DNA of 64,000 bases from Stutzerimonas stutzeri (GCF_038561965.1 NZ_CP139348.1:4278001-4342000), one strand, 5' to 3'; shown: positions 8,538 through 16,922, numbered from the stretch's first letter. Notes: generated from the letters alone by a model not told the origin. Numbers and translations are program-made.

Positions 8538-9023
8538 ATGACCCGCTCTGCCCTATCCCGCCTCACGCTTGTCTTTGCCCTGTTTGCCGGCTCGCCACTG
8601 CACGCCGCCGACCTGATGGATAACGGCGACCTTTCACCAGGCGGCATTCCGGGGGCAGCTTCCGGTTCTCAGCCGTCGATCCAGCTGTCCGCTTCAAAGG
8701 CGGCCTACCTGCAACAGACGGGTTACGGCAACCTGGCCGAACTGCGCCAGAACGGCCAAGCCCTGAACGCGCAGATATTGCAGCAAGGCACGGATCAGGA
8801 AGCTTTCATTCTTCAGCACGGCGACAACCTTTTGGCAATCGTCGAACAGGTCGGCCAGGGCAACTTTGCCGAAATCCTCCAGACCGGCAGCGACAACCAG
8901 GCCAGCATCAGCCAATACGGTGCCTATAACGACGCACGCATCGAACAAACCGGCAACGGCCTGCGCAGCGACGTCACCCAATTCGGCGTCGGTCAGAAAA
9001 TCAACATCGTGCAGGGTCGTTAA
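8538..9023 (+). CDS. csgB: Curli minor subunit / nucleator
   Basis: This 161-residue exported protein is built from curlin repeats of the pattern x6-QxGxxNxAxxxQ (QQTGYGNLAELRQNG, QVGQGNFAEILQTGSDNQASISQYG and others), which fold as a beta-solenoid. CsgB nucleates CsgA polymerisation on the outer membrane, and its size matches E. coli CsgB (151). The ATG at 8538 gives a normal signal peptide (MTRSALSRLTLVFALFAGSPLHAADL); the ORF could begin at 8475, but that would place 21 polar residues before it. No clear ribosome site is seen for either. The downstream subunit gene starts 24 nt after the stop, so both are in one operon. Confidence 0.85.
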   Translation: MTRSALSRLTLVFALFAGSPLHAADLMDNGDLSPGGIPGAASGSQPSIQLSASKAAYLQQTGYGNLAELRQNGQALNAQILQQGTDQEAFILQHGDNLLAIVEQVGQGNFAEILQTGSDNQASISQYGAYNDARIEQTGNGLRSDVTQFGVGQKINIVQGR

Positions 9024-9047
9024 CCACCAAGAACCAAGGAGAAACAC

Positions 9048-9929
9048 ATGTTCAAGCCCGTAGTGATGGCTAGTCTGCTTGCTCTCGGCACCACTCAAGC
9101 CTTTGCCGAGAACAGCATCGAACTGGAGCAACGCGGCGCGGAGAACATGGCCGAACTGCAACAGACCGGCCTCGTCGAATCCAGCGCGATCGACGTCAGC
9201 CAGGTCGGTAATCTCAACGAGGCCAGCATCACTCAGATTGGCGAGGCCTACTTCAAGGTCGCCAACCTGCAGCAGATCGGTAACGCCAACGTCGCCACCA
9301 TCGAACAGACCGGACGCACCAGCATGCTGAACGCCAGCAGCATCGGCAATGGCAACCAGATCACTGGCAGCCAGACCGCCTTCGTCACCGCACAGGTCGA
9401 GCAGCGCGGCGATGGCAACGTGCTGACCTTCGACCAGCAGGGCTATTACGAAGGCTCGCGGATGAATGTGTCCCAGGACGGTCTGGGCAATATGGCCGAC
9501 ATCTTCCAGGGCGACGGCAACCGCATGACGCTTGCCCAGGCCGGCACTTACAACGTAGCGGACATCCAGCAGAGCGATTACCACAACGAACTGGGCTTCA
9601 CCCAGAGCGGCGACAGCAACCGGCTGACGGTCGATCAGAATGGCTTCGGTGGCCGTATCTCCGGCTCGTCGACCGGCAGTGGCAATAGCGTCGATATTGC
9701 CCAGAGCTATATGTCCAACCAGGCCACGGTGATGCAGAGCGGCAACGACAATCTGGCGAGCATCGAACAGGGCAATTTCGGCCATCAGGCCACCATCACC
9801 CAGCAGGGCAGCGCCAACGAAGCGTTCATCCGCCAGGGCTTCCCAATGGAGGCGATCACCCGTTTGCCAGGTGCCGCGACGATCCACCAGAGCGGCAGCG
9901 GCAACAGCGCCACCATCGTCCAGCAATAG
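9048..9929 (+). CDS. csgA: Curli major subunit, long CsgA-type curlin
   Basis: This 293-residue secreted amyloid subunit has a signal peptide (MFKPVVMASLLALGTTQAFA) followed by curlin repeats along the whole mature protein (QQIGNANVATIEQTG, QSGDSNRLTVDQNGFGG, QSGNDNLASIEQGNFGHQATITQQG). The regular Gln/Asn and Gly positions are those that stack in the curli beta-solenoid. At about twice the length of E. coli CsgA (151) it should give more repeat turns. AAGGAG lies 6-7 nt before the ATG. It is downstream of csgB, the order of the E. coli csgBA operon. A few repeats are degenerate (SGSSTGSGNSVDIAQS), as is common in long curlins. Confidence 0.88.
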   Translation: MFKPVVMASLLALGTTQAFAENSIELEQRGAENMAELQQTGLVESSAIDVSQVGNLNEASITQIGEAYFKVANLQQIGNANVATIEQTGRTSMLNASSIGNGNQITGSQTAFVTAQVEQRGDGNVLTFDQQGYYEGSRMNVSQDGLGNMADIFQGDGNRMTLAQAGTYNVADIQQSDYHNELGFTQSGDSNRLTVDQNGFGGRISGSSTGSGNSVDIAQSYMSNQATVMQSGNDNLASIEQGNFGHQATITQQGSANEAFIRQGFPMEAITRLPGAATIHQSGSGNSATIVQQ

Positions 9930-9974
9930 CACAGCCACCTCCAGCCACGGACCGGCTTAACGGAAACAGAACGG

Positions 9975-10373
9975 ATGCTGACCATGACCCTCGCCGCCTG
10001 GCTGCTCGCAGCCACCCCCGCGCCAGCTGACGCTCCGGTGCACGCCAGCCTCGAATTGCAACCTGTCGAGGACCATCGGCTGTCCCTCGCCCTGTGCTTC
10101 AAGGGCAGCGGCCAGCAGGTCCGCTTCCGCCTCAAGGTCCGCTCCAGCGGCAAGGCTGGCAATGCCCAGACCACCCAGGGCGGCACGCTCACGGCCACCG
10201 CTACGCAGCAATGCCCATTGAGCAACCGGCTCGGCATCACTGAAGACAGCCGTGTCGAGGCCGAGCTGCACTGGTGGATAGACGATGCCGAGCAACCACC
10301 GATCCTGCGCAGCTACCCCAACGCCGAGCATGGAGACGATGAGGAACAGAACGAGCCGCAGCAAATAGCCTAA
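9975..10373 (+). CDS. CsgC/CsgH-like curli chaperone candidate
   Basis: This 132-residue exported protein has a short signal peptide (MLTMTLAAWLLAATPAPA) and a predicted all-beta mature domain (VHASLELQPVEDHRLSLALCFKGSGQQVRFRLKVRSS, GGTLTATATQQC). Position after csgA, small size and beta composition match the periplasmic curli chaperones CsgC and CsgH, which hold curlin unfolded before secretion. It has two cysteines (in LALCFKG and QQCPLS) but no CxC motif, so it is nearer to the CsgH form. The acidic tail (EHGDDEEQNEPQQ) is unusual. The assignment is inferred mainly from context. Confidence 0.55.
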   Translation: MLTMTLAAWLLAATPAPADAPVHASLELQPVEDHRLSLALCFKGSGQQVRFRLKVRSSGKAGNAQTTQGGTLTATATQQCPLSNRLGITEDSRVEAELHWWIDDAEQPPILRSYPNAEHGDDEEQNEPQQIA

Positions 10374-10412
10374 AAGCACCAAGCCGGACCAATGGCACCG
10401 TACGGGCCAGTC

Positions 10413-10465
10413 GTTCAGCGCAGGTTCAGGCGGGGTTCAGGAAGGGTTCAGTGACAACCGTTCAG
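10413..10465 (+). promoter_or_regulatory. PhoP-box array upstream of oprH-phoPQ
   Basis: The hexamer GTTCAG occurs at 10413, 10424, 10435 and 10446, an exact 11-bp period with 5-nt spacers, and again at 10460 (14-bp step). PhoP binds direct hexamer repeats separated by 5 nt, and in P. aeruginosa oprH-phoP-phoQ is autoregulated. Four in-phase copies make three overlapping PhoP boxes on one face of the helix. The array ends about 43 bp before the oprH start, so its 3' end should lie at the -35 position. Confidence 0.8.
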
Positions 10466-10508
10466 TCTAGGGGCCGTCAGTATCCCGCTGCCTGAAAAGG
10501 AGTCACCG

Positions 10509-11114
10509 ATGAAAAAACTTAGCACTCTGGCCCTCGCCACTACCCTCGGCGCCTTCAGCTTCGGCGCTCACGCCGCTGAGAACTTTGCTGGTTTCACCTG
10601 GGGCAAAAGCACCGTCAACACTGATCGCTCCAGCTCGCTGAAGCAGAATATGGACGGCAAGAACCGCTTCGACGACACCATCAAAAACAGTGGCACGTGG
10701 GGCGTGCGCGCCGGTCAGATGACCGACGAGGCTCGCTACTACATGACCTACGAAAACGTCTCCGACGACTACGGCAGCAGCCTCAAGCTGCGTCAGCAGA
10801 ACCTGATCGGCAGCTACGACATGTTCGTCCCGCTGGGCGACACCACCCGCCTGTTCGGCGGTGCCAGCGCCGGTCTGACCAAGCTGGAAAACGAGTCCAA
10901 GGGCTACACCCGTGACAGCGACATCGGCTACCTGGTCGGCCTGCAGGCCGGTATCCTGCAGAAGCTCGGCGACAACACCTCGGTGGAAGCCGGCTACCGC
11001 TACCTGCGCAGCAACGCCGGTACCGAAGTGTCCGAGCGTGGCGTCGGCAAGCTGGGCTCGATCGACGTGCACAGCAGCAAGCAGGCCTATTTGGGTCTGA
11101 ACTATCACTTCTGA
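10509..11114 (+). CDS. oprH: Outer-membrane protein OprH, low-Mg2+ induced
   Basis: This 201-residue outer-membrane beta-barrel matches P. aeruginosa OprH closely from memory: NFAGFTWGKS at the mature N-terminus, a central GTWGVRAGQ...RYYMTYENVSD, KLRQQNLIGSYD, LFGGASAGLTKLE, RDSDIGYLVGLQAGILQ, GYRYLRSNAGTE, and a terminal aromatic (NYHF) for barrel assembly. A signal peptide occupies residues 1-22. OprH stabilises lipopolysaccharide by direct contact when Mg2+ is low. AAAGGAG precedes the ATG. It is the first gene of the oprH-phoP-phoQ operon behind the PhoP-box array, with a hairpin between it and phoP. Confidence 0.93.
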   Translation: MKKLSTLALATTLGAFSFGAHAAENFAGFTWGKSTVNTDRSSSLKQNMDGKNRFDDTIKNSGTWGVRAGQMTDEARYYMTYENVSDDYGSSLKLRQQNLIGSYDMFVPLGDTTRLFGGASAGLTKLENESKGYTRDSDIGYLVGLQAGILQKLGDNTSVEAGYRYLRSNAGTEVSERGVGKLGSIDVHSSKQAYLGLNYHF

Positions 11115-11141
11115 TGGCGTTACGCTGACAGAACGTTGAAC

Positions 11142-11166
11142 AACGGCCGGGCATTGCCCGGCCGTT
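11142..11166 (+). terminator. Hairpin between oprH and phoP, possible partial terminator
   Basis: AACGGCCGGGC (11142-11152) and GCCCGGCCGTT (11156-11166) pair perfectly over 11 bp with a 3-nt loop, followed by only TTGTCC. The poor T tract suggests incomplete termination or RNA stabilisation, which would give more oprH than phoPQ message. phoP starts 18 nt later. Confidence 0.6.
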
Positions 11167-11184
11167 TGTCCAGGGAGCAGAAAA

Positions 11185-11862
11185 ATGAAAGTGCTGGTGG
11201 TGGAAGACGAGGCGCTGCTGCGCCACCACTTGCAGACGCGGCTCGGTGAAAGCGGGCATATCGTCGATGCCGTGCCCAACGCCGAAGAAGCGCTGTATCA
11301 AACCCACGAATTCAATCACGACCTTGCCGTCATCGATCTCGGCCTGCCGGGTATCAGCGGGCTGGACCTGATCCGCCAGCTTCGCAGCCGCGGCAAGGTC
11401 TTCCCCATTCTCATCCTCACCGCCCGTGGCAACTGGCAGGACAAGGTCGAAGGCCTGGCCTCCGGTGCCGATGACTACGTGGTCAAGCCGTTCCAGTTCG
11501 AGGAACTGGAAGCCCGCCTGAATGCGCTGCTGCGCCGCTCCAGCGGCTTCACTCAGGCCACCATCGAGGCCGGCCCGCTGGTGCTCGACCTCAATCGCAA
11601 GCAGGCCACGGCCAATGGCGAGCCGCTGGCCCTCACGGCCTATGAATACCGCATCCTGGAATACCTGATGCGCCACCAGCAGCAGGTGGTGGCCAAGGAG
11701 CGGCTGATGGAACAGCTCTATAGCGGCGACGAGGAGCGCGACCCGAACGTGATCGAAGTGCTGGTCGGCCGCTTGCGGCGCAAGCTCGAGGCCCAGTGCG
11801 CAATGAAGCCCATCGAAACCGTGCGCGGCCTCGGCTACCTGTTTACCGAGCGCTGCCGATGA
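11185..11862 (+). CDS. phoP: Two-component response regulator PhoP
   Basis: This 225-residue OmpR-family regulator has a receiver domain (acidic pocket EDE 7-9, phospho-acceptor Asp51, Thr79, Lys101) and a C-terminal winged helix (LTAYEYRILEYLMRH to TVRGLGYLFTERCR). Sequence and length match P. aeruginosa PhoP (225). It activates oprH, its own operon and lipid A modification genes when PhoQ senses low divalent cations or cationic peptides. A ribosome site (GGGAG) precedes the ATG. The stop codon overlaps the phoQ start as ATGA (11859-11862), indicating translational coupling. Confidence 0.95.
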   Translation: MKVLVVEDEALLRHHLQTRLGESGHIVDAVPNAEEALYQTHEFNHDLAVIDLGLPGISGLDLIRQLRSRGKVFPILILTARGNWQDKVEGLASGADDYVVKPFQFEELEARLNALLRRSSGFTQATIEAGPLVLDLNRKQATANGEPLALTAYEYRILEYLMRHQQQVVAKERLMEQLYSGDEERDPNVIEVLVGRLRRKLEAQCAMKPIETVRGLGYLFTERCR

Positions 11863-13256
11863 GTCGACGCTGGCGCCGCCTGCAGGCGCGCGTTCGCAAT
11901 CGACTGACCGGTGCCATGTCGCTGCGCCTGCGCCTGATGTTCGGCGCGGCGAGCCTTGCCGCGCTGTTCATGCTGGCGCTGCTGCCTGCTTTGCAGGGCG
12001 CCTTCAGCCTGACCTTCGAAAAAGTCATCGAACAACGCCTGGCCGCCGATGCCAGCACGCTGATTACCGCCGCTCAGGTCGAGGACGGGCAATTGCAGAT
12101 GCCCGAACGTCTGCCGGACGAGGAATTCGACCTGCCGGATGCGCAGCTGCTCGGCTTCATCTACGACCGCCGCGGCGAGCTGGTCTGGCGCTCGCGCTCG
12201 GCCGCCGATGAGCGCATCGACTATCGCCCGCGTTACGAGGGTGGCAGCACCGAATTCCTCCGCGTGCGCGATGCCAACGGGGTGGAATACTTCGCCTATG
12301 ACGTCGAGCTGCTTCTGGCTGGCAGCCGCGACAATGCCTTCAGCTTCGTCACCATGCAGCCGACCAGCGAGTACCTGAGCCTGTTCGAGGAGTTTCGGCG
12401 CCAACTGTACCTGTGGCTGGGCACTGGCCTGCTGGTATTGCTGGTGCTGCTCTGGCTCGGCCTGACCTGGGGCTTTCGCACGCTCAAGCGAGTCAGCGCC
12501 GAGCTCGATCAGGTCGAAATCGGACAGCGCGAGCGGCTGAGCGACGACCACCCGCGTGAACTGCTGCGTCTGACCCGCTCGCTGAACCGCCTGCTGGACA
12601 GCGAACGGCGGCAGCGCGAGCAGTACCGCAATTCGTTGGGCGATCTGGCGCACAGCCTGAAAACCCCGCTCAGCGTGCTGCAGGGTGTCGGCGAGACACT
12701 CGCGGCGCAGGCACAGAGCCGCGAGCAGGCTCAGGTAATGCAGGCGCAGATCGAACGTATGAGCCAGCAGATCGGCTATCAGCTGCAACGCGCCAGCCTG
12801 GGCAAAAGCGGCCTGGTGCGTCACCGGGTCGAACTCCGGCCACTGCTGGTCAGCCTCTGCAGCACGCTGGACAAGGTCTATCGCGACAAGCAGGTGCAGG
12901 TCGACATGCAGCTCGCCGAACCCTGTCTGGTGCCGATGGAACAGGGTGCGTTGATGGAACTGCTCGGCAACCTGCTGGAAAACGCCTATCGCCTTTGCCT
13001 GCAGCAGGTTCGCATCAGTGCCCGCAACAGTGAAGGCGACCTGCTGCTCGGCGTCGAGGACGACGGCCCAGGCGTGCCGATCGACCAGCGCGCACGGATC
13101 ATCCGCCGCGGCGAACGTCTCGACGGCCAGCACCCTGGCCAGGGCATCGGCCTGGCGGTGGTCAAGGACATCCTCGATAGCTACGGCGGCGAGCTCAGCC
13201 TCGGCGAGTCGGCGCTAGGCGGCGCGGCGTTTCAGATCCGCCTGCGCGCCGACTGA
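11859..13256 (+). CDS. phoQ: Sensor histidine kinase PhoQ
   Basis: This 465-residue kinase has one TM segment near residues 26-46, an acidic periplasmic sensor domain (VEDGQLQMPERLPDEEFDLPDAQL) suited to binding divalent cations, a second TM (LYLWLGTGLLVLLVLLWLGLTWGF), HAMP, a DHp domain with DLAHSLKTPLSVLQG (phospho-His) and a HATPase with NLLENAYRLC, DDGPGVP and GQGIGLAVV. It phosphorylates PhoP. The start at 11859 overlaps phoP by 4 nt; the ORF opens further upstream, but that part is a shadow of phoP. P. aeruginosa PhoQ is 448 residues, so this one has a slightly longer N-terminus. Confidence 0.93.
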   Translation: MSRRWRRLQARVRNRLTGAMSLRLRLMFGAASLAALFMLALLPALQGAFSLTFEKVIEQRLAADASTLITAAQVEDGQLQMPERLPDEEFDLPDAQLLGFIYDRRGELVWRSRSAADERIDYRPRYEGGSTEFLRVRDANGVEYFAYDVELLLAGSRDNAFSFVTMQPTSEYLSLFEEFRRQLYLWLGTGLLVLLVLLWLGLTWGFRTLKRVSAELDQVEIGQRERLSDDHPRELLRLTRSLNRLLDSERRQREQYRNSLGDLAHSLKTPLSVLQGVGETLAAQAQSREQAQVMQAQIERMSQQIGYQLQRASLGKSGLVRHRVELRPLLVSLCSTLDKVYRDKQVQVDMQLAEPCLVPMEQGALMELLGNLLENAYRLCLQQVRISARNSEGDLLLGVEDDGPGVPIDQRARIIRRGERLDGQHPGQGIGLAVVKDILDSYGGELSLGESALGGAAFQIRLRAD

Positions 13257-13326
13257 ACGAACGGTAGCTCGCAGCAGACCAAGCGCTGCTAGAGTTCACC
13301 GACCCCTGCATCGAACCGGAGCACCA

Positions 13327-13770
13327 ATGTCACTGGATGACCGCAAGAAACTCGTCCGCCAGCATATCGACCTGACCTGGAATCGCGGGCACCTGGCGCT
13401 GGCCGAGCACCTGCACAGCAAGGATTTTCTCTACAAAAGCTCGTTCATCGGACGGCCGCTCCACAGCGGCGAGTTTCTCGACATGGTTCGGCAGATTCGC
13501 CACGCCATGCCGGAGCTGGAAGTGGTTGTCGAGGAATGCATCGCCGAAGGCAACCGCGTGGTCACCTGGAGCACGCTGATCGGCAGCATCGAACACACCG
13601 CGTTCGGCTACCCCCCGAGCGACAAGGTACTGAGCATTTCGGCCATGGCCTTCTGGAGCATCACACCAACGCAACAGGTGCAGGAGATCTGCACGATGTT
13701 CGACATGGAGAGCTTCCGTGCCCAGTTGGGGTTGGATACGCGACCCTACGCCGAAAAAGCCCTGCCCTGA
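13327..13770 (+). CDS. SnoaL/NTF2-like fold protein
   Basis: This 147-residue cytoplasmic protein shows the pattern of the SnoaL-like branch of the NTF2 superfamily: HIDLTWNRGHLALAEHLHSKDFLYKS at the N-terminus, a hydrophobic-acidic strand (ELEVVVEECIAEGNRVVTWSTLIGSI), and a C-terminal WSITPTQQVQEICTMFD strand. Such domains act as small hydrolases, isomerases or binding modules, and substrate cannot be predicted. It stands alone between phoQ (70 nt upstream, same strand) and the convergent antiporter operon, so read-through from phoPQ is possible. AATG with CCGGAG about 5 nt upstream supports the start. Confidence 0.65.
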   Translation: MSLDDRKKLVRQHIDLTWNRGHLALAEHLHSKDFLYKSSFIGRPLHSGEFLDMVRQIRHAMPELEVVVEECIAEGNRVVTWSTLIGSIEHTAFGYPPSDKVLSISAMAFWSITPTQQVQEICTMFDMESFRAQLGLDTRPYAEKALP

Positions 13771-13779
13771 GCCAGCGCT

Positions 13780-15429
13780 TTACCACAGCCAGCCGAGCCA
13801 GAGCAGCGCCACCAGCAGCCAGGCACTGAGCGTCAGAGCGCCGCGTTCCCACTGCCGATTCCAGCGTCGCTCACGCCGGCGCCAGCGGTTCCGCTCGAGG
13901 TGAACCGCCGGTACAGGCAGGGGCGGCTGGCGCAGCAGGCGGGTAAGGTACAGCGATGTCCACAGCGCAGGATTGGGCAGCTGGGCCAGGCGTGGCGGCA
14001 CTCGCCAGGCGCGGCGCAGCGCCCAGCCACTCAGCGCCAAGGCAGCCAGTAGCGGCCAGAGCGCTGCCCATAAGCCACCCGGATAGAGGCCGTCCAGCAG
14101 CGGCTCGCGCAGCGCAGGCCAGAGCCAGGGCAACAGCAGCGACGCCAGACTGAGCGCCGCCCACGGCAACCATTGACCAACGGGCGGGCGCGCGCTGGCA
14201 TGCTGCTGATCGCGCCACATCAGCCAGAGGGCGCGCAACAGCAGCAGCGCGGTGGCGAAGCTGGCCAGCGTCAGCCAGGGTGCCCAGGCGGCGAAGGCGC
14301 TGTCATGCCAGGCGCCCTTGAGCAGGTACTTCACCGCCGCACCGCTGAAAAGCGGCGCGCCCATGATTGCCAGCGCTGGCAGTAGCAAAAGCACCCAGGC
14401 CAGCCGCGGCAGGCGCCCTTCATGGACCATTCCCGCCGCGAGGAACAACGCGCCCTTGGCCAGGCCGTGATGCACGCCGAACAGCAGTAGCACCGCGAGC
14501 AGCGCGGCGGATGGCTCCTCCAGGCTCCAGGCCAACGCCAGGATCATCAGCATCCAACCCATCTGGCTCACCGAAGAATAGGCCAGCACCGCCTTCGACT
14601 TGCCAGCACACAGCCCCAACGCAGCCGCATAGAGCGCGCCGAATATCCCGGCGGCAAGCAGCGGCGTGCTCCAGGCTGCCAGCGTTGGATCGGCCTCGGG
14701 CACGCATCGCCAGATGCCGAGGATGCCAGCCTTGAGCATCGCCCCGGAGAGCACGGCGCTGGCCGGTGCCGGCGCCTCGGGATGGGCCAGTGGCAGCCAG
14801 ACGTGCAGCGGCCAGAAGCCGGCCTTCAAACCGAGACCGAGCAGCAACAGCGCCAGGGTCAGATTGTCGATCGGCTGCGCCTGCCAGCTGGCGAAATCGA
14901 ATGCCTGTCCAGCTGCATGGGTGCGCAGCAGCAAAGCGGCGAGCAACAGCATCTCGCCGCAGATCGCCAACTGCAGATACAAGCGCCCCGCTCGCCGAGG
15001 CCCCGGGCCGCCGCGGTGCACGATCAGCCCGTAGGCCGACAGGCTCATGGCACTGAAACCCAGATAGAAGCTCAACGCGTCGGTGGCGATGATCAGCAGC
15101 AGGTTGCCGGCCAGCGCCAGTTGCCAGAAGGCCCAGAAGCGCAACCGGCGCGAATCGCCGGCCAGGCTGCTGTTGGCGAAGACGGCTGCGCAGCCCCAGA
15201 GCACGGCGGAAAAGCCCAGCCAGGCCCGGGTCAGCGTGTCATCGGCGCCCCAGCGCACGCCCTCCCAGAGCCAAGGCAGCTCCAGTGCCGGCTGTGGTTG
15301 CAACGCCGCGAGCAGGGCCGGCACACACGCCAGCCACAGCCATGGCAAACAACGCTCACGCAGGCACAGCAGCAGCGCGCCGCCAAGCAACGGTGCGAAG
15401 GGCACCAGCAACCACAGCCAGGCAGTCAT
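13780..15429 (-). CDS. Complex-I-like antiporter subunit, third copy, lacking the TM5 glutamate
   Basis: This 549-residue protein has about 14-16 TM segments of the proton-conducting Proton_antipo_M family (MrpD, NuoL/M/N, HyfB). The TM7 lysine motif GLGLKAGFWPLHVWLPLAHP is intact, but the conserved TM5 glutamate (YELL or WELM in relatives) is replaced: FYLGFSAMSLSAYGLIVHR has Ser126 at that place. A hydrophilic, Arg-rich region near the C-terminus (HLERNRWRRRERRWNRQWER) precedes a last TM helix. It is the last gene of the operon, overlapping the upstream gene by 4 nt. It may be structural, or couple differently from its two siblings. Confidence 0.8.
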   Translation of the reverse strand: MTAWLWLLVPFAPLLGGALLLCLRERCLPWLWLACVPALLAALQPQPALELPWLWEGVRWGADDTLTRAWLGFSAVLWGCAAVFANSSLAGDSRRLRFWAFWQLALAGNLLLIIATDALSFYLGFSAMSLSAYGLIVHRGGPGPRRAGRLYLQLAICGEMLLLAALLLRTHAAGQAFDFASWQAQPIDNLTLALLLLGLGLKAGFWPLHVWLPLAHPEAPAPASAVLSGAMLKAGILGIWRCVPEADPTLAAWSTPLLAAGIFGALYAAALGLCAGKSKAVLAYSSVSQMGWMLMILALAWSLEEPSAALLAVLLLFGVHHGLAKGALFLAAGMVHEGRLPRLAWVLLLLPALAIMGAPLFSGAAVKYLLKGAWHDSAFAAWAPWLTLASFATALLLLRALWLMWRDQQHASARPPVGQWLPWAALSLASLLLPWLWPALREPLLDGLYPGGLWAALWPLLAALALSGWALRRAWRVPPRLAQLPNPALWTSLYLTRLLRQPPLPVPAVHLERNRWRRRERRWNRQWERGALTLSAWLLVALLWLGWLW

Positions 15430-16922
15430 ATGGCGAACTCCCGCTCGACGATCAGCTGGCTCCAGCCCAGCGGGCTCAGCGCTGTCGCCGCCAGCAGCCC
15501 GACCAGTAGCGACAGCAGCGCGGTGATCACCGGCGGCAGCAGCAACATCCAGTGGGTTTCGAAACGCTCATCGGCCCAGCGATTCTCGTGCCAGTCGGCC
15601 GGCTCGGCAAACCAGCCACGCCAGAGCAACGGCAGGAAATAGGCCGCATTGAGCAATGCCGAACCGAGCAGCACCAGCAACACCCAGTCCTGGCCGACTT
15701 CCAGCGCGCCAAGGCCGAGCGTCCATTTGCTGATGAAGCCGGCGATCGGCGGAATACCGATCATGCCCAGCGCACCGATGGAGAATGCCGTCATGGTCCA
15801 CGGCATGCGCCGGCCGACGCCATCCATTTCGCGGATGCGATGAATCCCCAGGGTTTCGGCGAAATTACCCGCACAGTAGAACAGCGTGACCTTCATCAGG
15901 CCCTGATGGACCAGGTGCACCAGCCCGCCCACTGCGGCAATCGGCCCGAGCAACGCAACGCCCAGGGTCACGTAGGACACCTGGCTGATCGTCGAATACG
16001 CCAGGCGTTTCTTCAGTTCCTGTTGCTGCAGAGCGCGCAGCGAGCCGTAGAGTATGGTTCCGGCTGCCAGCCAGAGCAGCGGCTTGGTGAGATCCAGCCG
16101 CGTCAGCGCTTCGGCGCCGAACACGTCATAGACTACCCGCACAATGCCGAATGCCCCGGCCTTGACCACCGCCACCGCATGCAGCAACGCACTGACCGGC
16201 GCCGGCGCGACCATCGCCTGCGGCAGCCAGCCGTGTAACGGAATCAGCGCGGCCTTCACGCCTAGGCCGAGGATCAGCAGCGCGAAGGCTACCCGCAGCG
16301 CGATGTCATGCTCGTCGACCTGCTCCAGCAGATAGCCAGCCGCCTGGAAATCCGGTGTGCCAGCCAAGCTGTGCAGCAGCGCCACGCCCATCAGCACCAG
16401 GGTGCCACCACCCACGGTATAGGCCAGGTAGACACGCCCGGCACGCAACGACTCGGGCGTGCCGCGATGCACCACCAGCGGAAAGGTGGCCAGGGTCAGC
16501 AGCTCGTAGAACAGCAGAAAGCTGACCAGGTTGCCCGCCAGCGCCAGGCCCACCGTGGCGCTGACGCACAGACTGAAGTAACCGAAGAAGCGCGAGCGCA
16601 GCGGCGAGTCTTCCAGATAGCCGATGGCGTAAATCGTCGTCAGCGCCCACAGCAGCGACGACAGCGCAACGAACAACAGCGCCAGGGCATCGGCCTGCAG
16701 CACCAACGGCGCGCCTGGCAGCAGCGGCACGCTGAAACGGTACTCGCTGCCCTGGCTGACGCCGTAGAGCATGCTGCCGACCAGGGCCAGCTTGAGCGTC
16801 ACGCCGAGCAGGTTGAGGGTCACGCGCAAACGCTGCTGGTCCTCGCGCAGGGCGAAGATCACCAGGCCCGGCAGCAGCGAGCTGAGCACGATGCCGAGCG
16901 GCAAAAGGCCGTGCCAGTTCAT
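15426..16922 (-). CDS. Complex-I-like proton/cation antiporter subunit, second copy (MnhD/NuoL-like)
   Basis: This 498-residue integral membrane protein has both charge-transfer residues of the family: the TM5 glutamate in LLFYELLTLATFPLVVHRGT and the TM7 lysine in GLGVKAALIPLHGWLPQAM. Other typical segments are KKRLAYSTISQVSY and HQGLMKVTLFYCAG. It should conduct H+ within an Mrp/Mnh-type complex in the inner membrane. The start at 16922 (MNWHGLLPLG) overlaps the preceding stop as ATGA; the ORF runs open to 17177, but upstream residues are a shadow. Separate D-type subunits of this kind replace the fused MrpA of classical operons. Confidence 0.82.
   Translation of the reverse strand: MNWHGLLPLGIVLSSLLPGLVIFALREDQQRLRVTLNLLGVTLKLALVGSMLYGVSQGSEYRFSVPLLPGAPLVLQADALALLFVALSSLLWALTTIYAIGYLEDSPLRSRFFGYFSLCVSATVGLALAGNLVSFLLFYELLTLATFPLVVHRGTPESLRAGRVYLAYTVGGGTLVLMGVALLHSLAGTPDFQAAGYLLEQVDEHDIALRVAFALLILGLGVKAALIPLHGWLPQAMVAPAPVSALLHAVAVVKAGAFGIVRVVYDVFGAEALTRLDLTKPLLWLAAGTILYGSLRALQQQELKKRLAYSTISQVSYVTLGVALLGPIAAVGGLVHLVHQGLMKVTLFYCAGNFAETLGIHRIREMDGVGRRMPWTMTAFSIGALGMIGIPPIAGFISKWTLGLGALEVGQDWVLLVLLGSALLNAAYFLPLLWRGWFAEPADWHENRWADERFETHWMLLLPPVITALLSLLVGLLAATALSPLGWSQLIVEREFAI

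Noticed and set aside
8694..9938. Minus-strand ORF (414 codons) over csgB/csgA
   Set aside because: Apparent repeats are the antisense of curlin repeats; the plus strand has signal peptides and curlin motifs.
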